Positions 51,870 through 60,475 of a stretch of 64,000 bases of DNA are shown here, one piece after another. Position numbers and translations under genes: made by a program. Each line of letters starts with the position of its first letter. Positions within the stretch are counted from its first letter, which is position 1. Source of the DNA: JANNPJ01 sp965200525. GTDB lineage: Bacteria; Actinomycetota; Actinomycetes; Actinomycetales; Kineosporiaceae. Where the stretch lies: positions 3,410,001 through 3,474,000 of the forward strand of contig OZ241368.1 of NCBI GenBank assembly GCA_965200525.1. The letters run 5' to 3'. Under the pieces are notes generated by a model. The model was not told the DNA's origin. It searched no databases and worked only from the letters and a program-made list of their open reading frames with translations.

Positions 51870-52903
51870 TCCGAGGTTGCCGGGTCGAAGGTGCTGCCGT
51901 AGCCGGACGGGCTGACCGGGACCGGAGCCAACGCCGGCTCCGGGGCGGCGACCTCCGGCCGGGAGCCGTCGAGCGAGAGTTTCTGGTGCAGGAAGCCGCC
52001 GCTGCCCCAGCCGGCCAGCCTTTTCAGCCGCCGCAGGGTGCTGGGGGAGAAGGTCTGGTTGGCCCGGATCGTCCAGCGCAGCCGGCGATCGGAGTCGGCG
52101 ACCACCTTGGCCAGTTCGTCGCGCAGCACCGGATCAAGGTCGGCCCGCTGCACAAACCGGCCGTGGGCCTGCAGCACCGCGTCGGCGTGCCGCTCGGTCA
52201 TCCGGTGCTCGCCGTCACCCCGAACGTTGACCACCGAGAACCCGGAGCTGGCCGAACTGCCGTGCACCAGGTAGCCCGACAGCGGAGCGGTGAGGAAGCC
52301 CACGTCGCTGCGGGCCCCGATCCGCAGCCAGAGCGCGATGTCGGCGTAGGGGCCGTCGTCAGCGTCGAACTTCTCGCGGGCGACCAGATCGCTGCGCATC
52401 ATGACCGAGGAGACGCAGACGATGCCGCCGATCGCCAGCGAGCGGCGGACGAACGACTCGCCGGGCTCCAGGGTGTCCTCCGACAGCCGCGACCAGCTCT
52501 CGGTCGGGCCGAACGGGCGGGCGTGCTCGTCGAGGTAGCGGAAGGCCGAGTGGACCATGCCGGCGCTCGGGTGCTCGTCCAGGAACCGGACCTTGGCCTC
52601 GAGGTTGCCCGGCAGCATCAGGTCGTCGTCCGGCAGCATCACCCGGTAACGCCCCGAGCCGAGCCGCAGGCAGCGGGACAGGTTGCCGAACAGGCCGATG
52701 TTCTCCTCGAGCCGGTCGTAGCGCAGCCGGGGATCGTCGATCGAGCGGACGTAGTCCTCGGTGTCGTCGGTCGAGGCATTGTCCGAGACGATGATCTCAG
52801 CGTCCGCACAGGACTGAGAGAGCACACTGGTGAGGCTGGCGGTCAGCAGCTCGCGACGGTTGTAGGTAGGAATACACACCGTGACGGATGGTCGTTCGCT
52901 CAT
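51866..52903 (-). CDS. Family 2 glycosyltransferase
   Basis: A 345-residue GT-A enzyme: VTVCIPTYNRRELLTASLTSVLSQS, SDNASTDDTEDYV, and the metal-binding VMLPDDDLML (DDD in place of DxD). A C-terminal extension of about 60 residues is Pro/Ala-rich. ATG at 52903 follows AGGAAG by 8 nt. Coupled to the GMC oxidoreductase gene; part of the polysaccharide cluster. Confidence 0.9.
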   Translation of the reverse strand: MSERPSVTVCIPTYNRRELLTASLTSVLSQSCADAEIIVSDNASTDDTEDYVRSIDDPRLRYDRLEENIGLFGNLSRCLRLGSGRYRVMLPDDDLMLPGNLEAKVRFLDEHPSAGMVHSAFRYLDEHARPFGPTESWSRLSEDTLEPGESFVRRSLAIGGIVCVSSVMMRSDLVAREKFDADDGPYADIALWLRIGARSDVGFLTAPLSGYLVHGSSASSGFSVVNVRGDGEHRMTERHADAVLQAHGRFVQRADLDPVLRDELAKVVADSDRRLRWTIRANQTFSPSTLRRLKRLAGWGSGGFLHQKLSLDGSRPEVAAPEPALAPVPVSPSGYGSTFDPATSE

Positions 52904-53051
52904 GACATCTTCCTTCAGCCTGGTCTGCCTCAAGGACGGACAATAGTCCCTGCCTTCACCTCGGACGTTGCATTCGTATGACTAACCCCATGTGGCCCAG
53001 GATGTCCGCTCTGCCTCGGGGTGGAGGGTGTCTCCGAGCGACCAGCGACGT

Positions 53052-53064
53052 TAGGGTCGTCGGG
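53052..53064 (+). promoter_or_regulatory. -10 box of the leaderless glycosyltransferase gene
   Basis: TAGGGT at 53052-53057 ends 6 nt before the GTG at 53064. Confidence 0.55.
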
Positions 53065-54254
53065 TGCCGACGACAAATGATCTCGACTCGACCGCGTCCG
53101 CAGCCGGCCCGGCCGGCGTTCCCCGGTGCCTGCTGGTGACCAAGGAGTTCTCGGCCCAGCCGACCTCGGGCGGAACGTTGCGGACCCTGGCCCTGCTCGA
53201 CCAGCTGGCCACCCGCTACGACACCACCGTGGTCAGCCCGGACGGCGTGGTCGCCAAGGGCCCGGGCCGCCCCCTGACCGGCCTGCGCGGCTCCGGCGGC
53301 GGCGGTGGCCCGCTGAACCAGCTGCGGACGGCGGCCCGGTACCGCTCGATCAGCGGCGTCCGGACCGCGGGGGCGCAGCTCATCGACAACCTGCGCCGGG
53401 CCGAGGGGCGCTACGAGGTCGGCATCATTGACCACACCGTGCTGGCCGGCCTGGCCGACGACGTGGCCGCCGGCTGCGACCAGCTCGTGGTCAGCATGCA
53501 CAACATCGAGTCCGACCTGATGGCCCAGCGCGCGGCCCTGGCCGGCTCGGCCAAGGCCCGGGTGGCGATGCGGGCCGAGACCGAATTGTTGCGCCGGCTG
53601 GAGGCCCACGTGGCCGACCGCTACCCGATCGTGGTCTGCACCGAGGCCGACGCCCGGGCGCTCAGCCCGAAGCGGGGCGCGATCGTCTGCCGCAACGGCG
53701 TCTTCGCCGGGCCGGTGGCTCCGACCGGGGCCCGGCCGCCCTACTCGATGGTGTTCTCCGGGGCTCTGGACTGGGAGCCGAACATCGACGGACTGGTCTG
53801 GTTCGTCGAGCGGGTCTGGCCCCTGGTCCGGCCGCGGCTGCCGCAGGCCACCGTCACCATCGCCGGGCGCAACCCGGGGGCGGCCGTGATCGAGGCCTGC
53901 TCGGCGCCCGGGATCACCCTGCTGGCCAACCCGCCGCAGATGGCGCCCGTGCTGGATGCCCACGTGCTCGGCATCGTGCCGCTGCTCAGCGGCGGCGGCT
54001 CGCGGATCAAGATCCTGGAGTACCTGGCCGCCGGGATCAACATCGTCTCGACCGAGGTCGGCGCCTCCGGGCTGGAGGACATTCCGGACGAGCTGGTCGA
54101 CCGGCTGCCGGCCGATCCGCAGGCGTTCGCCGACAGCCTCATCGCCCGGTTGCAGTCGCCCCGGGACACGGCCGTCCTGGCCCAGGACTGGGTGCGCAAG
54201 CACTACTCCTGGGACGTCACGCTGCGCCCGTTGCTGGACTACCTGCAAGGCTGA
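53064..54254 (+). CDS. Group 1 (GT4-like) glycosyltransferase
   Basis: A 396-residue GT-B enzyme. N-terminal domain starts RCLLVTKEFSAQPTSGGTLRTLALLDQLA; the nucleotide-sugar side includes VFSGALDWEPNIDGLVWFVERVWPLVRPRLPQATVTIAGRNPG and GIVPLLSGGGSRIKILEYLAAGINIVSTEVGASGLE, the GT4 E-x7-E-like site. GTG at 53064 is supported by the -10 box 6 nt upstream. Convergent with the next GT2 gene. Confidence 0.9.
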   Translation: MPTTNDLDSTASAAGPAGVPRCLLVTKEFSAQPTSGGTLRTLALLDQLATRYDTTVVSPDGVVAKGPGRPLTGLRGSGGGGGPLNQLRTAARYRSISGVRTAGAQLIDNLRRAEGRYEVGIIDHTVLAGLADDVAAGCDQLVVSMHNIESDLMAQRAALAGSAKARVAMRAETELLRRLEAHVADRYPIVVCTEADARALSPKRGAIVCRNGVFAGPVAPTGARPPYSMVFSGALDWEPNIDGLVWFVERVWPLVRPRLPQATVTIAGRNPGAAVIEACSAPGITLLANPPQMAPVLDAHVLGIVPLLSGGGSRIKILEYLAAGINIVSTEVGASGLEDIPDELVDRLPADPQAFADSLIARLQSPRDTAVLAQDWVRKHYSWDVTLRPLLDYLQG

Positions 54255-54266
54255 CCAGCCTTCCGG

Positions 54267-55184
54267 TCAGCTCGCCTGGTGGCTGTGCGGGGTGATCCGG
54301 CGCGGGGCCGGCGGGGGCTCCACCGGCCGCCACTCGCGGTGACCGACGTGCCAGCCGAGGGTCCAGAGCAGGCCGCCGAGGCTGCGCTGCTCCAGCACCA
54401 GGGAGACCAGCCGGCTGATCGCGCCGGGCCGGTGAGCGGCGCCCCGCGGGCCGGGTCGGCTGGTGATGGGGCCGGTGTGGGAAGGGTCGGGGTAGCGGTG
54501 CTCGAGAAGGGCCGAGGCCCCGCCGTAGGCCCGGCCCTGGGCCCACATCGTGCGCAGCGACGACCGCAGCCGCACGTGCATGACCGCCTCGGGGCGGAAC
54601 ACCAGAGGAGTGCCGGCGAGCTGGATCCGCCAGCACAGGTCGGTGTCCTCGAGATAGCCCACGTCGAGGTCGAAGCCGCCGACGCTGAAGAACACCTCCC
54701 GGGTCAGGCCCAGGTTGCCGGCGCCGGCGTGCGGCAGGCCCGGGCCGAACGGCGACTCCTGCAAGGTGGTGTCCTGCTGCAGGGAGCGGGAGCGAAGGGC
54801 GCCGGCCCCGTTCAGCTTGCGGGACTCGAAGCGGCCGGCCACGAACTGGTCCGTCTTCAGGGCGTCGACCATCGCGGCCAGCCAGCCCGGGGCGGCCTCG
54901 TCGTCGGCGTCGCAGAAGACCAGCAGCGGGGCCTGGGTGGACAGGGCGCCGACGTTGCGGGCGTGCCCGGCGCCGGCCCGGTCGGAGCTGTCGACGACGG
55001 TCAGCCCCGGCAACCGGGAGCTGAAGCTGCGCGCGATCGCGACACTACGGTCGGTCGAGCCGTTGTCGCTGATCACGACGTCCCACGGGACCGGGCATTC
55101 CTGCCGGGCGAGCGCCTCGAGCTGGACGCCCAGGGTGGCCTCGGCATTGCGGCAGGCAATCACCACACTCACCATCGCAGGCAC
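54267..55184 (-). CDS. Family 2 glycosyltransferase
   Basis: A 305-residue GT-A enzyme: VSVVIACRNAEATLGVQLEALARQ, SDNGSTDRSVAIA, DxD-like FCDADDEAAPGWL, and GGFDLDVGYLEDTDLCWRIQLAG, which supplies the catalytic ED. The start is GTG 55184, placed 5 nt after AGGAGG; an upstream in-frame GTG at 55211 would put that site inside the coding region. Confidence 0.88.
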   Translation of the reverse strand: MPAMVSVVIACRNAEATLGVQLEALARQECPVPWDVVISDNGSTDRSVAIARSFSSRLPGLTVVDSSDRAGAGHARNVGALSTQAPLLVFCDADDEAAPGWLAAMVDALKTDQFVAGRFESRKLNGAGALRSRSLQQDTTLQESPFGPGLPHAGAGNLGLTREVFFSVGGFDLDVGYLEDTDLCWRIQLAGTPLVFRPEAVMHVRLRSSLRTMWAQGRAYGGASALLEHRYPDPSHTGPITSRPGPRGAAHRPGAISRLVSLVLEQRSLGGLLWTLGWHVGHREWRPVEPPPAPRRITPHSHQAS

Positions 55185-55552
55185 GAGCCCCTCCTCCCCA
55201 GCATCGGACACATGCTTGTAACGCGGACAGCCCCAAGGACATCACATCACGCGTTTGCTCGAACGCCGGAGTGGATCATTTCACCCAAGCATTACCTGAG
55301 GGTCATCCCTTCGGATGAACCCCGGACGAGCACTTCCCACCCATTGATCACTGTGGGGCCCGCCGATCGGGTCAGTCAAGGCCGGGGCGGGCAGCTCTCA
55401 GCCGGCCTGAAGCTAGGCTGGGCTCGACCCGCGACGGATTGACCCGGTGTGCCCGCCTGGGCGCGGCCCCCGGTCCGTCCGTCGAAGGGTCACGGATCAG
55501 CCGTCCCGAGGGGGGCCGGCGGCCCGGTCGACCGGTACCGAAAAGGGGTTAC
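55185..55552. other. Non-coding promoter region of the polysaccharide cluster
   Basis: A 368-bp gap between a divergent GT2 gene and the leader ORF of the flippase. It contains a CAGCC/GGCTG inverted repeat with TAGGCT near 55415-55425, a possible -10, but no gene-like frame. Confidence 0.5.
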
Positions 55553-55600
55553 ATGTCCGCGCGCTCCGTTCCGGATCGTTCTCAGGTCCGGACCTGGTGA
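55553..55600 (+). CDS. 15-aa leader peptide overlapping the flippase start
   Basis: The ORF reads MSARSVPDRSQVRTW. Its ATG follows AAAAGGGG by 5 nt, the best ribosome binding site in the region, and its TGA overlaps the flippase GTG as GTGA (55597-55600). The flippase itself lacks a good ribosome binding site, so translation of the leader probably delivers ribosomes to it. Confidence 0.5.
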   Translation: MSARSVPDRSQVRTW

Positions 55601-56898
55601 CCACGTCGGACGCCGAACTGGGCGTGGCCGCCGTCGCCGAGGAGATCCCGCAGTCGTCGGGCCGATCCCGGATCATCTGGACCTTCGCCGACCAGGGCCT
55701 GTCCAGCCTGACCAACGCGGCGCTGGCGATCGTGGTGGCCCGCACCGTGACCAGGCATGACTTCGGTGCGTTCAGCCTGGCCCTGATCACTTTCGGGTTC
55801 ATCGTCGGTCTGGTCCGGGCCTTCGTCGGCGAGCCGTTCGTGGTGCGGTTCAGCGCGGCCGGCCCGGCCGAGCGGGCCCGGGCCACCCGGGACGCCAGCG
55901 GCGCCGCGCTCGGCATGGGCCTGATCGGGGCGATCGTCTGCCTGATCGTGGCCGCGGTGGCCGGCGGCGACACGGCCGCCACCTTCACCGCCCTGGCCGT
56001 CTCACTGCCCGGTCTGGTGCTCCAGGACACCTGGCGGCACATGTTCTTCGCGGCCGGCCGGCCGCGCTCGGCCACGATCAACGACTTCATCTGGACCGTT
56101 CTGCAGTTCGGGCTGTTGGGCCTGCTGCTGATGGGCGATCACCACTCGCTGTTCCTGATCACCATCTCGTGGGGCATGGCCGCCACGGTCGCCGCCCTGG
56201 TCGGGTGCCTGCAGATCAAGGCCGTCCCGGACCCGCTGGCCGCCCTGGACTGGTTCTACGAGACGCGTGACCTCAACGTGCGCCTGGGCCTCGGGTACAT
56301 CCTCAACATGGGCGCCGTGACTTTCGGCACCTACGGCATCGCCGGCATCGTCGGCGAGGTGGCGGCCGGGGCCTTGCGCGCGGCCCAGGTCGTTCTTGGC
56401 CCGCTGAACCTGCTGTTCGCCGGCTTCAATGCGTTCGCCCTGCCGATCTTCTCCCGGCGGGCGGTCGCCGGGCAGCGGCTGTTCAAGCAGGCCGTGATGG
56501 GCAGTGCGCTGCTCGGTTCGATGGCCGCGGTCTGGGTCGCGATCCTGGTGCTGCTGCCGGCCCGGTTCGGGCGCGACATCCTCGGTGACAGCTGGGCCGG
56601 GGCCGACAAGGTGATGCTGCCCTCCGGCCTGCTGCTGCTGGCCGGGGCCCTGGTGCTGGGGGCGAGCAACTCCCTGGCCGCGCTCAGCCGGGCCGATCAG
56701 GTGCTACGGGTCACCCTGGTCCAGGCGCCGCTGATGCTGATTCTCGGGCTGGGCGGGGCCTGGCAGTGGGGTGTGGCCGGCGCCGCCTACGGTTTCGCGA
56801 TCACTCAGTTCGTCGGACTGGCCTACACCTGGATGCTGTTCCTGCGGGCCGACGCCGACCCGCGCCGCTGGTCCGGGGAAGAACCGCAGCCGGCCTGA
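55597..56898 (+). CDS. Polysaccharide flippase-like membrane protein (Wzx/MATE-like)
   Basis: A 433-residue protein with about 12 helices (WTFADQGLSSLTNAALAIVVARTVTRHDFGAFSLALITFGF; GEPFVVRFSAAGPAERARATRDASG). This is the pattern of the oligosaccharide flippase superfamily, which moves lipid-linked glycans across the membrane. GTG at 55597 is chosen because it overlaps the stop of a 15-codon leader ORF (GTGA). A longer in-frame start at 55447 would include non-conserved sequence. Confidence 0.82.
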   Translation: MTTSDAELGVAAVAEEIPQSSGRSRIIWTFADQGLSSLTNAALAIVVARTVTRHDFGAFSLALITFGFIVGLVRAFVGEPFVVRFSAAGPAERARATRDASGAALGMGLIGAIVCLIVAAVAGGDTAATFTALAVSLPGLVLQDTWRHMFFAAGRPRSATINDFIWTVLQFGLLGLLLMGDHHSLFLITISWGMAATVAALVGCLQIKAVPDPLAALDWFYETRDLNVRLGLGYILNMGAVTFGTYGIAGIVGEVAAGALRAAQVVLGPLNLLFAGFNAFALPIFSRRAVAGQRLFKQAVMGSALLGSMAAVWVAILVLLPARFGRDILGDSWAGADKVMLPSGLLLLAGALVLGASNSLAALSRADQVLRVTLVQAPLMLILGLGGAWQWGVAGAAYGFAITQFVGLAYTWMLFLRADADPRRWSGEEPQPA

Positions 56899-56899
56899 G

Positions 56900-57898
56900 T
56901 CAGGCCCACATCGCGGCCAGGGTCTCCAGCCGGGCCTTGTGCTTGACCAGGCCGGTGGACAGCAGTTCAGGGTCCGCGGCGTACTGCTTGAGGTGAGCGG
57001 TGACGACCTCGGCCGGGCTGAACCAGCCGGCCGAGGTCTTCCAGTCGACGTGGTCGGCCGGGGTCGGCTCCGCGCCCAGGGCCCGCAGAACCTGGGCCTC
57101 CCGGGGGGCCTCCATGTGGTCGAGGTAGACCTGGCGGGAGTCGAGCACGGTGTCGGCGTCCGCGTAGCCGAGGTGATCCAACAGCTGGCGGGCCACCTCG
57201 GTGATCAGGTCGTTCACCGGGTGGTTGATCGTGTTAAAGCTGGTCGTCGGGTTCTTGCGGATCGTCTCGGAGAGCTTCGCCGTGAGCTGGGTCTCACGCT
57301 TGGCCAGCTCCTGCAACGAGCGGTCGGCATTGTCCTGCACCCAGGCCGGGTCGAGCTCGAGCTCGGCCAGCCGGCGCAGCGTGGTCGCGACGTCCCAGCC
57401 CTGACTGGCGGCGTAGATCGTGCGCAGGTCGTGGTAATCGGTGATCGGGGCCGACTCCGCGAGCGGGTTGCCGGGCCGGTTCAGGTAGACGTGGAACGGG
57501 AACATGCCCTCGAAGTAGGCCACCGGGTAGAGCAGCACGTGAGCGCTCGGCGACAGGCCGGCCACCAGCTGCTCGGTGCCCAGGTGCAGGTTTCGGTAGT
57601 CGTTCTTGACCTGCTGGCCGACGAAGACCTCGACGTCGGGCAGCCGGCTCTGGATCAGGGACAGCTCCCGGGAGCTGATCTCGTGCACCGCCGGGATCCG
57701 CAGCAGCTGGTAGTTCTCGGCGAAACTCGGGTGCGTGACCAGGATCCGGCGCAGCGCCTCGGCCTGGCAGTTGCCGAACACGAGGGCGATCGGGCGGCTG
57801 TCCCGCTTCATGATCGGCGACAGGTACAGATCGCGGTGGACGGCGACGTTGAGCACGGAGGGCGGCAGCGCGCCGGCCACCTTGCGGGTCAGGCTCAT
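56900..57898 (-). CDS. WcbI-family polysaccharide biosynthesis protein
   Basis: A 332-residue protein. IALVFGNCQAEALRRILVTHP near residue 37 is the hallmark GNCQ motif of the WcbI putative acetyltransferase family; VFVGQQVKNDYRNLHLGTEQLVAGL and LYPVAYFEGMFPFHVYL follow. WcbI acts in capsule assembly in Burkholderia, but its reaction is not settled. Convergent with the flippase gene (1 bp between stops). Confidence 0.78.
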   Translation of the reverse strand: MSLTRKVAGALPPSVLNVAVHRDLYLSPIMKRDSRPIALVFGNCQAEALRRILVTHPSFAENYQLLRIPAVHEISSRELSLIQSRLPDVEVFVGQQVKNDYRNLHLGTEQLVAGLSPSAHVLLYPVAYFEGMFPFHVYLNRPGNPLAESAPITDYHDLRTIYAASQGWDVATTLRRLAELELDPAWVQDNADRSLQELAKRETQLTAKLSETIRKNPTTSFNTINHPVNDLITEVARQLLDHLGYADADTVLDSRQVYLDHMEAPREAQVLRALGAEPTPADHVDWKTSAGWFSPAEVVTAHLKQYAADPELLSTGLVKHKARLETLAAMWA

Positions 57899-58057
57899 CG
57901 GACCTCGTTCTGTGCGAAACCGGGGAAAATCGTCGGCCGCGAGGGTGCTGCGGGTGCGTCGAGCATAGGCCAGCGATCTGACATCGGTGGAAACCGGACC
58001 GGATCATCACCGGCTCAGCCGCTGCTCAGCGGCCACGTTTTACAGTCGTAGGACGAA

Positions 58058-58078
58058 AGTCCGGCGCGCTGCCGGACT
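58058..58078 (+). promoter_or_regulatory. Hairpin in the 5' leader of the GH26-like gene
   Basis: AGTCCGGC (58058-58065) and GCCGGACT (58071-58078) form an 8-bp stem with a 5-nt loop. TACAGT at 58041-58046 is a plausible -10 just upstream, which would put the hairpin near the 5' end of the mRNA. Confidence 0.45.
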
Positions 58079-58108
58079 GTTCACCGCCACCGGTTTGGAC
58101 CCCTTCCG

Positions 58109-59236
58109 TTGAATGACTCGCTCACGTCCCCGACGCCCTCGGCCCGGCCTCAGACGGGCCGCCGGGCGATGACGCCGCCCTCGGACCCGCCCAGTGCGGG
58201 CCTGGCTGCCGGCCGGCGTCGCTGGTTGCGTGGGGGTGTGCTGGTGGCGCTGGTCGTGGCCCTGGTCGCCGGTCTGCTGATCTACCGCGGCCGCGACAGC
58301 AGCACCCCCCTCGTGCCGGACACCCGAGCGATGGTCACCCCCCAGGTCGGGGTGTTCCGCGGCGACGACCCCGGCCAGGTCAAAGAATTCAGCACCTGGC
58401 TCGGACGCGACGTCACCTACGCCGAAACCTTCACCTTCCGCTCCACCTGGGCCCAGATCGCCGAACCCCAGACCCAACTGGCCACCTGGCAGAACTCCGG
58501 CTACCGGATGATCTACTCCGTCGCCCTCCTGCCCGACGAACCGGCCGACACCATCCAACGCGGCGCCACCGGTGAATACGACAAGTACTACACCGACCTC
58601 GCCCAACGCCTCATCGCCACCGGCCAGGCCAACGCCATCATCCGCCTCGGCTGGGAATTCAACATCCAAGGCTCCCGCTGGGCCACCCCCGACACCGCCT
58701 CCTTCATCGCCTTCTGGCGCCACGTCGTCGCCGCCATGCGCGCCCAACCCGGCCAGCAATTCCAATTCGACTTCAACCCCAACAACGGCGACTCCGCCTA
58801 CGACGCCGTCAACTACTACCCCGGCGACGACGTCGTCGACTACATCGGCATCGACGCCTACGACAACGCCTGGGCCGACGGCTCCTACCCCTACCCCACC
58901 AACTGCGACCAGACCTGCCGCACCAAAGCCCAAAAAACCGCCTGGGACAAATCCATCTACGGCGGCGCCCGCGGCCTCAAATTCTGGTCCACCTTCGCCC
59001 GCGAAAAACACAAACCCATGTCCATCCCCGAATGGGGAGTCTGGAACCGCACCGACGCCCACGGCGGCGGCGACGACCCCGACTACATCAAACGCATGCA
59101 CACCTTCATCACCGACCCCACCAACCGCGTCGCCTACCAGTCCTACTTCGAATACGACGGCGCCGACGGAACCCACCGCCTCATGACCACCTTCCCCCAA
59201 TCCGGACAGACCTACAAAGACCTCTTCGCCAAATAG
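58109..59236 (+). CDS. GH26-like glycoside hydrolase, membrane-anchored
   Basis: A 375-residue protein: a cytoplasmic N-terminus, one transmembrane helix (about 43-58), then an extracytoplasmic barrel. E183 in IIRLGWEFN and E308 in SIPEWGVW are the expected acid/base and nucleophile of GH26 (beta-mannanase and related). The start is TTG 58109 or ATG 58169; the latter overlaps the stop of a 19-codon ORF (58113-58172) as ATGA. From about 58,380 codon use changes: Glu is GAA in 9 of 9 cases and Lys AAA in 10 of 11, with CCC, CTC and TCC common, unlike neighbouring genes. Segmental transfer is likely. Confidence 0.8.
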   Translation: MNDSLTSPTPSARPQTGRRAMTPPSDPPSAGLAAGRRRWLRGGVLVALVVALVAGLLIYRGRDSSTPLVPDTRAMVTPQVGVFRGDDPGQVKEFSTWLGRDVTYAETFTFRSTWAQIAEPQTQLATWQNSGYRMIYSVALLPDEPADTIQRGATGEYDKYYTDLAQRLIATGQANAIIRLGWEFNIQGSRWATPDTASFIAFWRHVVAAMRAQPGQQFQFDFNPNNGDSAYDAVNYYPGDDVVDYIGIDAYDNAWADGSYPYPTNCDQTCRTKAQKTAWDKSIYGGARGLKFWSTFAREKHKPMSIPEWGVWNRTDAHGGGDDPDYIKRMHTFITDPTNRVAYQSYFEYDGADGTHRLMTTFPQSGQTYKDLFAK

Positions 59237-59238
59237 GT

Positions 59239-59257
59239 CTCAGGGTTGGCCCCTGAG
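59239..59257 (+). terminator. Hairpin after the GH26-like gene
   Basis: CTCAGGG (59239-59245) and CCCTGAG (59251-59257) form a 7-bp stem with a 5-nt loop between two convergent genes. No U tract follows, so termination strength is uncertain. Confidence 0.5.
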
Positions 59258-59281
59258 CTTGAGTAGGGGAGATCACGACGT

Positions 59282-60475
59282 TCAGCGGATCTGGCCGGGG
59301 TTCTGTCTGATGAGGGCCAGAATTCTTGTTGCCGTCTTGTAGCTGAGCGGCCATCCGCGGACGCCCATCTCCTGCATTAGTTCACGCCCTCGGATATCCG
59401 GTCGTTCCGCGATGATGTCCATGGCGACCTGCCGGCGGCGGCGGCGATCGTCGGGCCGGTCGTGAGGGTGGCCAGGCGGCGGGTGCTCGCTCACGCGGCG
59501 AGTACCCCCAGGCTCAGTCGCCGTCGGCCGAGCTGGAGAAGGCGAGCCGTTCGCCGTTCTGGGCGAGGTCGTCTCGGTCGTGCCAGCGCTGTCCTGGTGC
59601 GAGCACGGTGGGACGCTCTCGCCGCTGTGGCTGTCCTGGCTCAGCAGTGCCCGAATCACTGTCTCAAAGGGTTGCAGGGCGACGTCGTGACCTTCATGCC
59701 GCAGGAGGTTCAGGATTACGTACGCATCAAGCGTGCCCGTCCGCACGTGAGCCTGCAGCAGGCGTCGGACTCGGCGCTGAGAGCGCCGCGGCATCGCCGC
59801 CTTCATGATCTGGATGGTGGCCTTCTGCCTGACCTGTCTCGCGCTGGCCTGCTGGTAGTTGCGCTCGCCCGTGCGGGCCATCTGGAGCCAGATCGTCGTG
59901 GTCTGCAGTGGGCTGCTGATCCACAGCCGGGCGGGGATCGATTCGGGAACTGCGGCCGGGGTGGTCTTCCAGCGGCTGGTGACCTGCCTGGCGGTCATCT
60001 CCACCAGGATCGACCAGACCAGCGCGGGAGTGATGTGCCAGGGCACCGTGGCCAGGTCCGTGGCGGCCAGGGCGTTGAGCAGGAGCGTGACGGCGACGCC
60101 TGCGTGAGCGGTCCAGCGCCATCCGGGCAGTCCTCGGCCGGCTACCGCTCCGGCCAGGTAGGCCAGGGTCGAGCCGAGAATCAGGGAGTCGCCCAGAAGC
60201 GGGTAGCCGACCGCGAGCGGGCCGAAGATCGGCGTGGCGCCCTCGCGCAGGGAGTCAAAGGACAGCACCGCACCGATGCCGGCGACCGGGCAGAGCACGG
60301 CGACGGATCCCGCCCACAACCACCGTGCTCCGCGTCCGGCTGAGCTCGAGGATCTCTCGTGGGAATCCGGCGCGACGGCTGCGGGCACTGCAGTCGGCTG
60401 ATCACCCGGCTTCAGCACGACCAGGACCCGCCGGTCGCACCGCAGCCCCGGCCGAGAGCAGTCCGCGGCCACCAT
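59282..60475 (-). CDS. DUF2637 (Spd-like) protein of integrative/plasmid elements
   Basis: A 397-residue protein. Residues about 50-160 hold four hydrophobic segments of DUF2637 type (LWAGSVAVLCPVAGIGAVLSF, PLLGDSLILGSTLAYLAG, AHAGVAVTLLLNALA). A polar linker rich in Ser, Pro and Arg leads to a C-terminal HTH-like segment (MDIIAERPDIRGRELMQEMG, YKTATRILALI). In actinomycete conjugative elements such proteins are linked to plasmid spread between mycelia. The start at ATG 60475 is uncertain because no clear ribosome binding site is present. Confidence 0.72.
   Translation of the reverse strand: MVAADCSRPGLRCDRRVLVVLKPGDQPTAVPAAVAPDSHERSSSSAGRGARWLWAGSVAVLCPVAGIGAVLSFDSLREGATPIFGPLAVGYPLLGDSLILGSTLAYLAGAVAGRGLPGWRWTAHAGVAVTLLLNALAATDLATVPWHITPALVWSILVEMTARQVTSRWKTTPAAVPESIPARLWISSPLQTTTIWLQMARTGERNYQQASARQVRQKATIQIMKAAMPRRSQRRVRRLLQAHVRTGTLDAYVILNLLRHEGHDVALQPFETVIRALLSQDSHSGESVPPCSHQDSAGTTETTSPRTANGSPSPARPTATEPGGTRRVSEHPPPGHPHDRPDDRRRRRQVAMDIIAERPDIRGRELMQEMGVRGWPLSYKTATRILALIRQNPGQIR

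Noticed and set aside
55447..55597. Longer N-terminus for the flippase, or a frameshift joining the leader ORF to it
   Set aside because: The extra residues are not hydrophobic or conserved-looking, and the GTGA overlap with a ribosome-binding-site-bearing leader is a simpler explanation than a frameshift.
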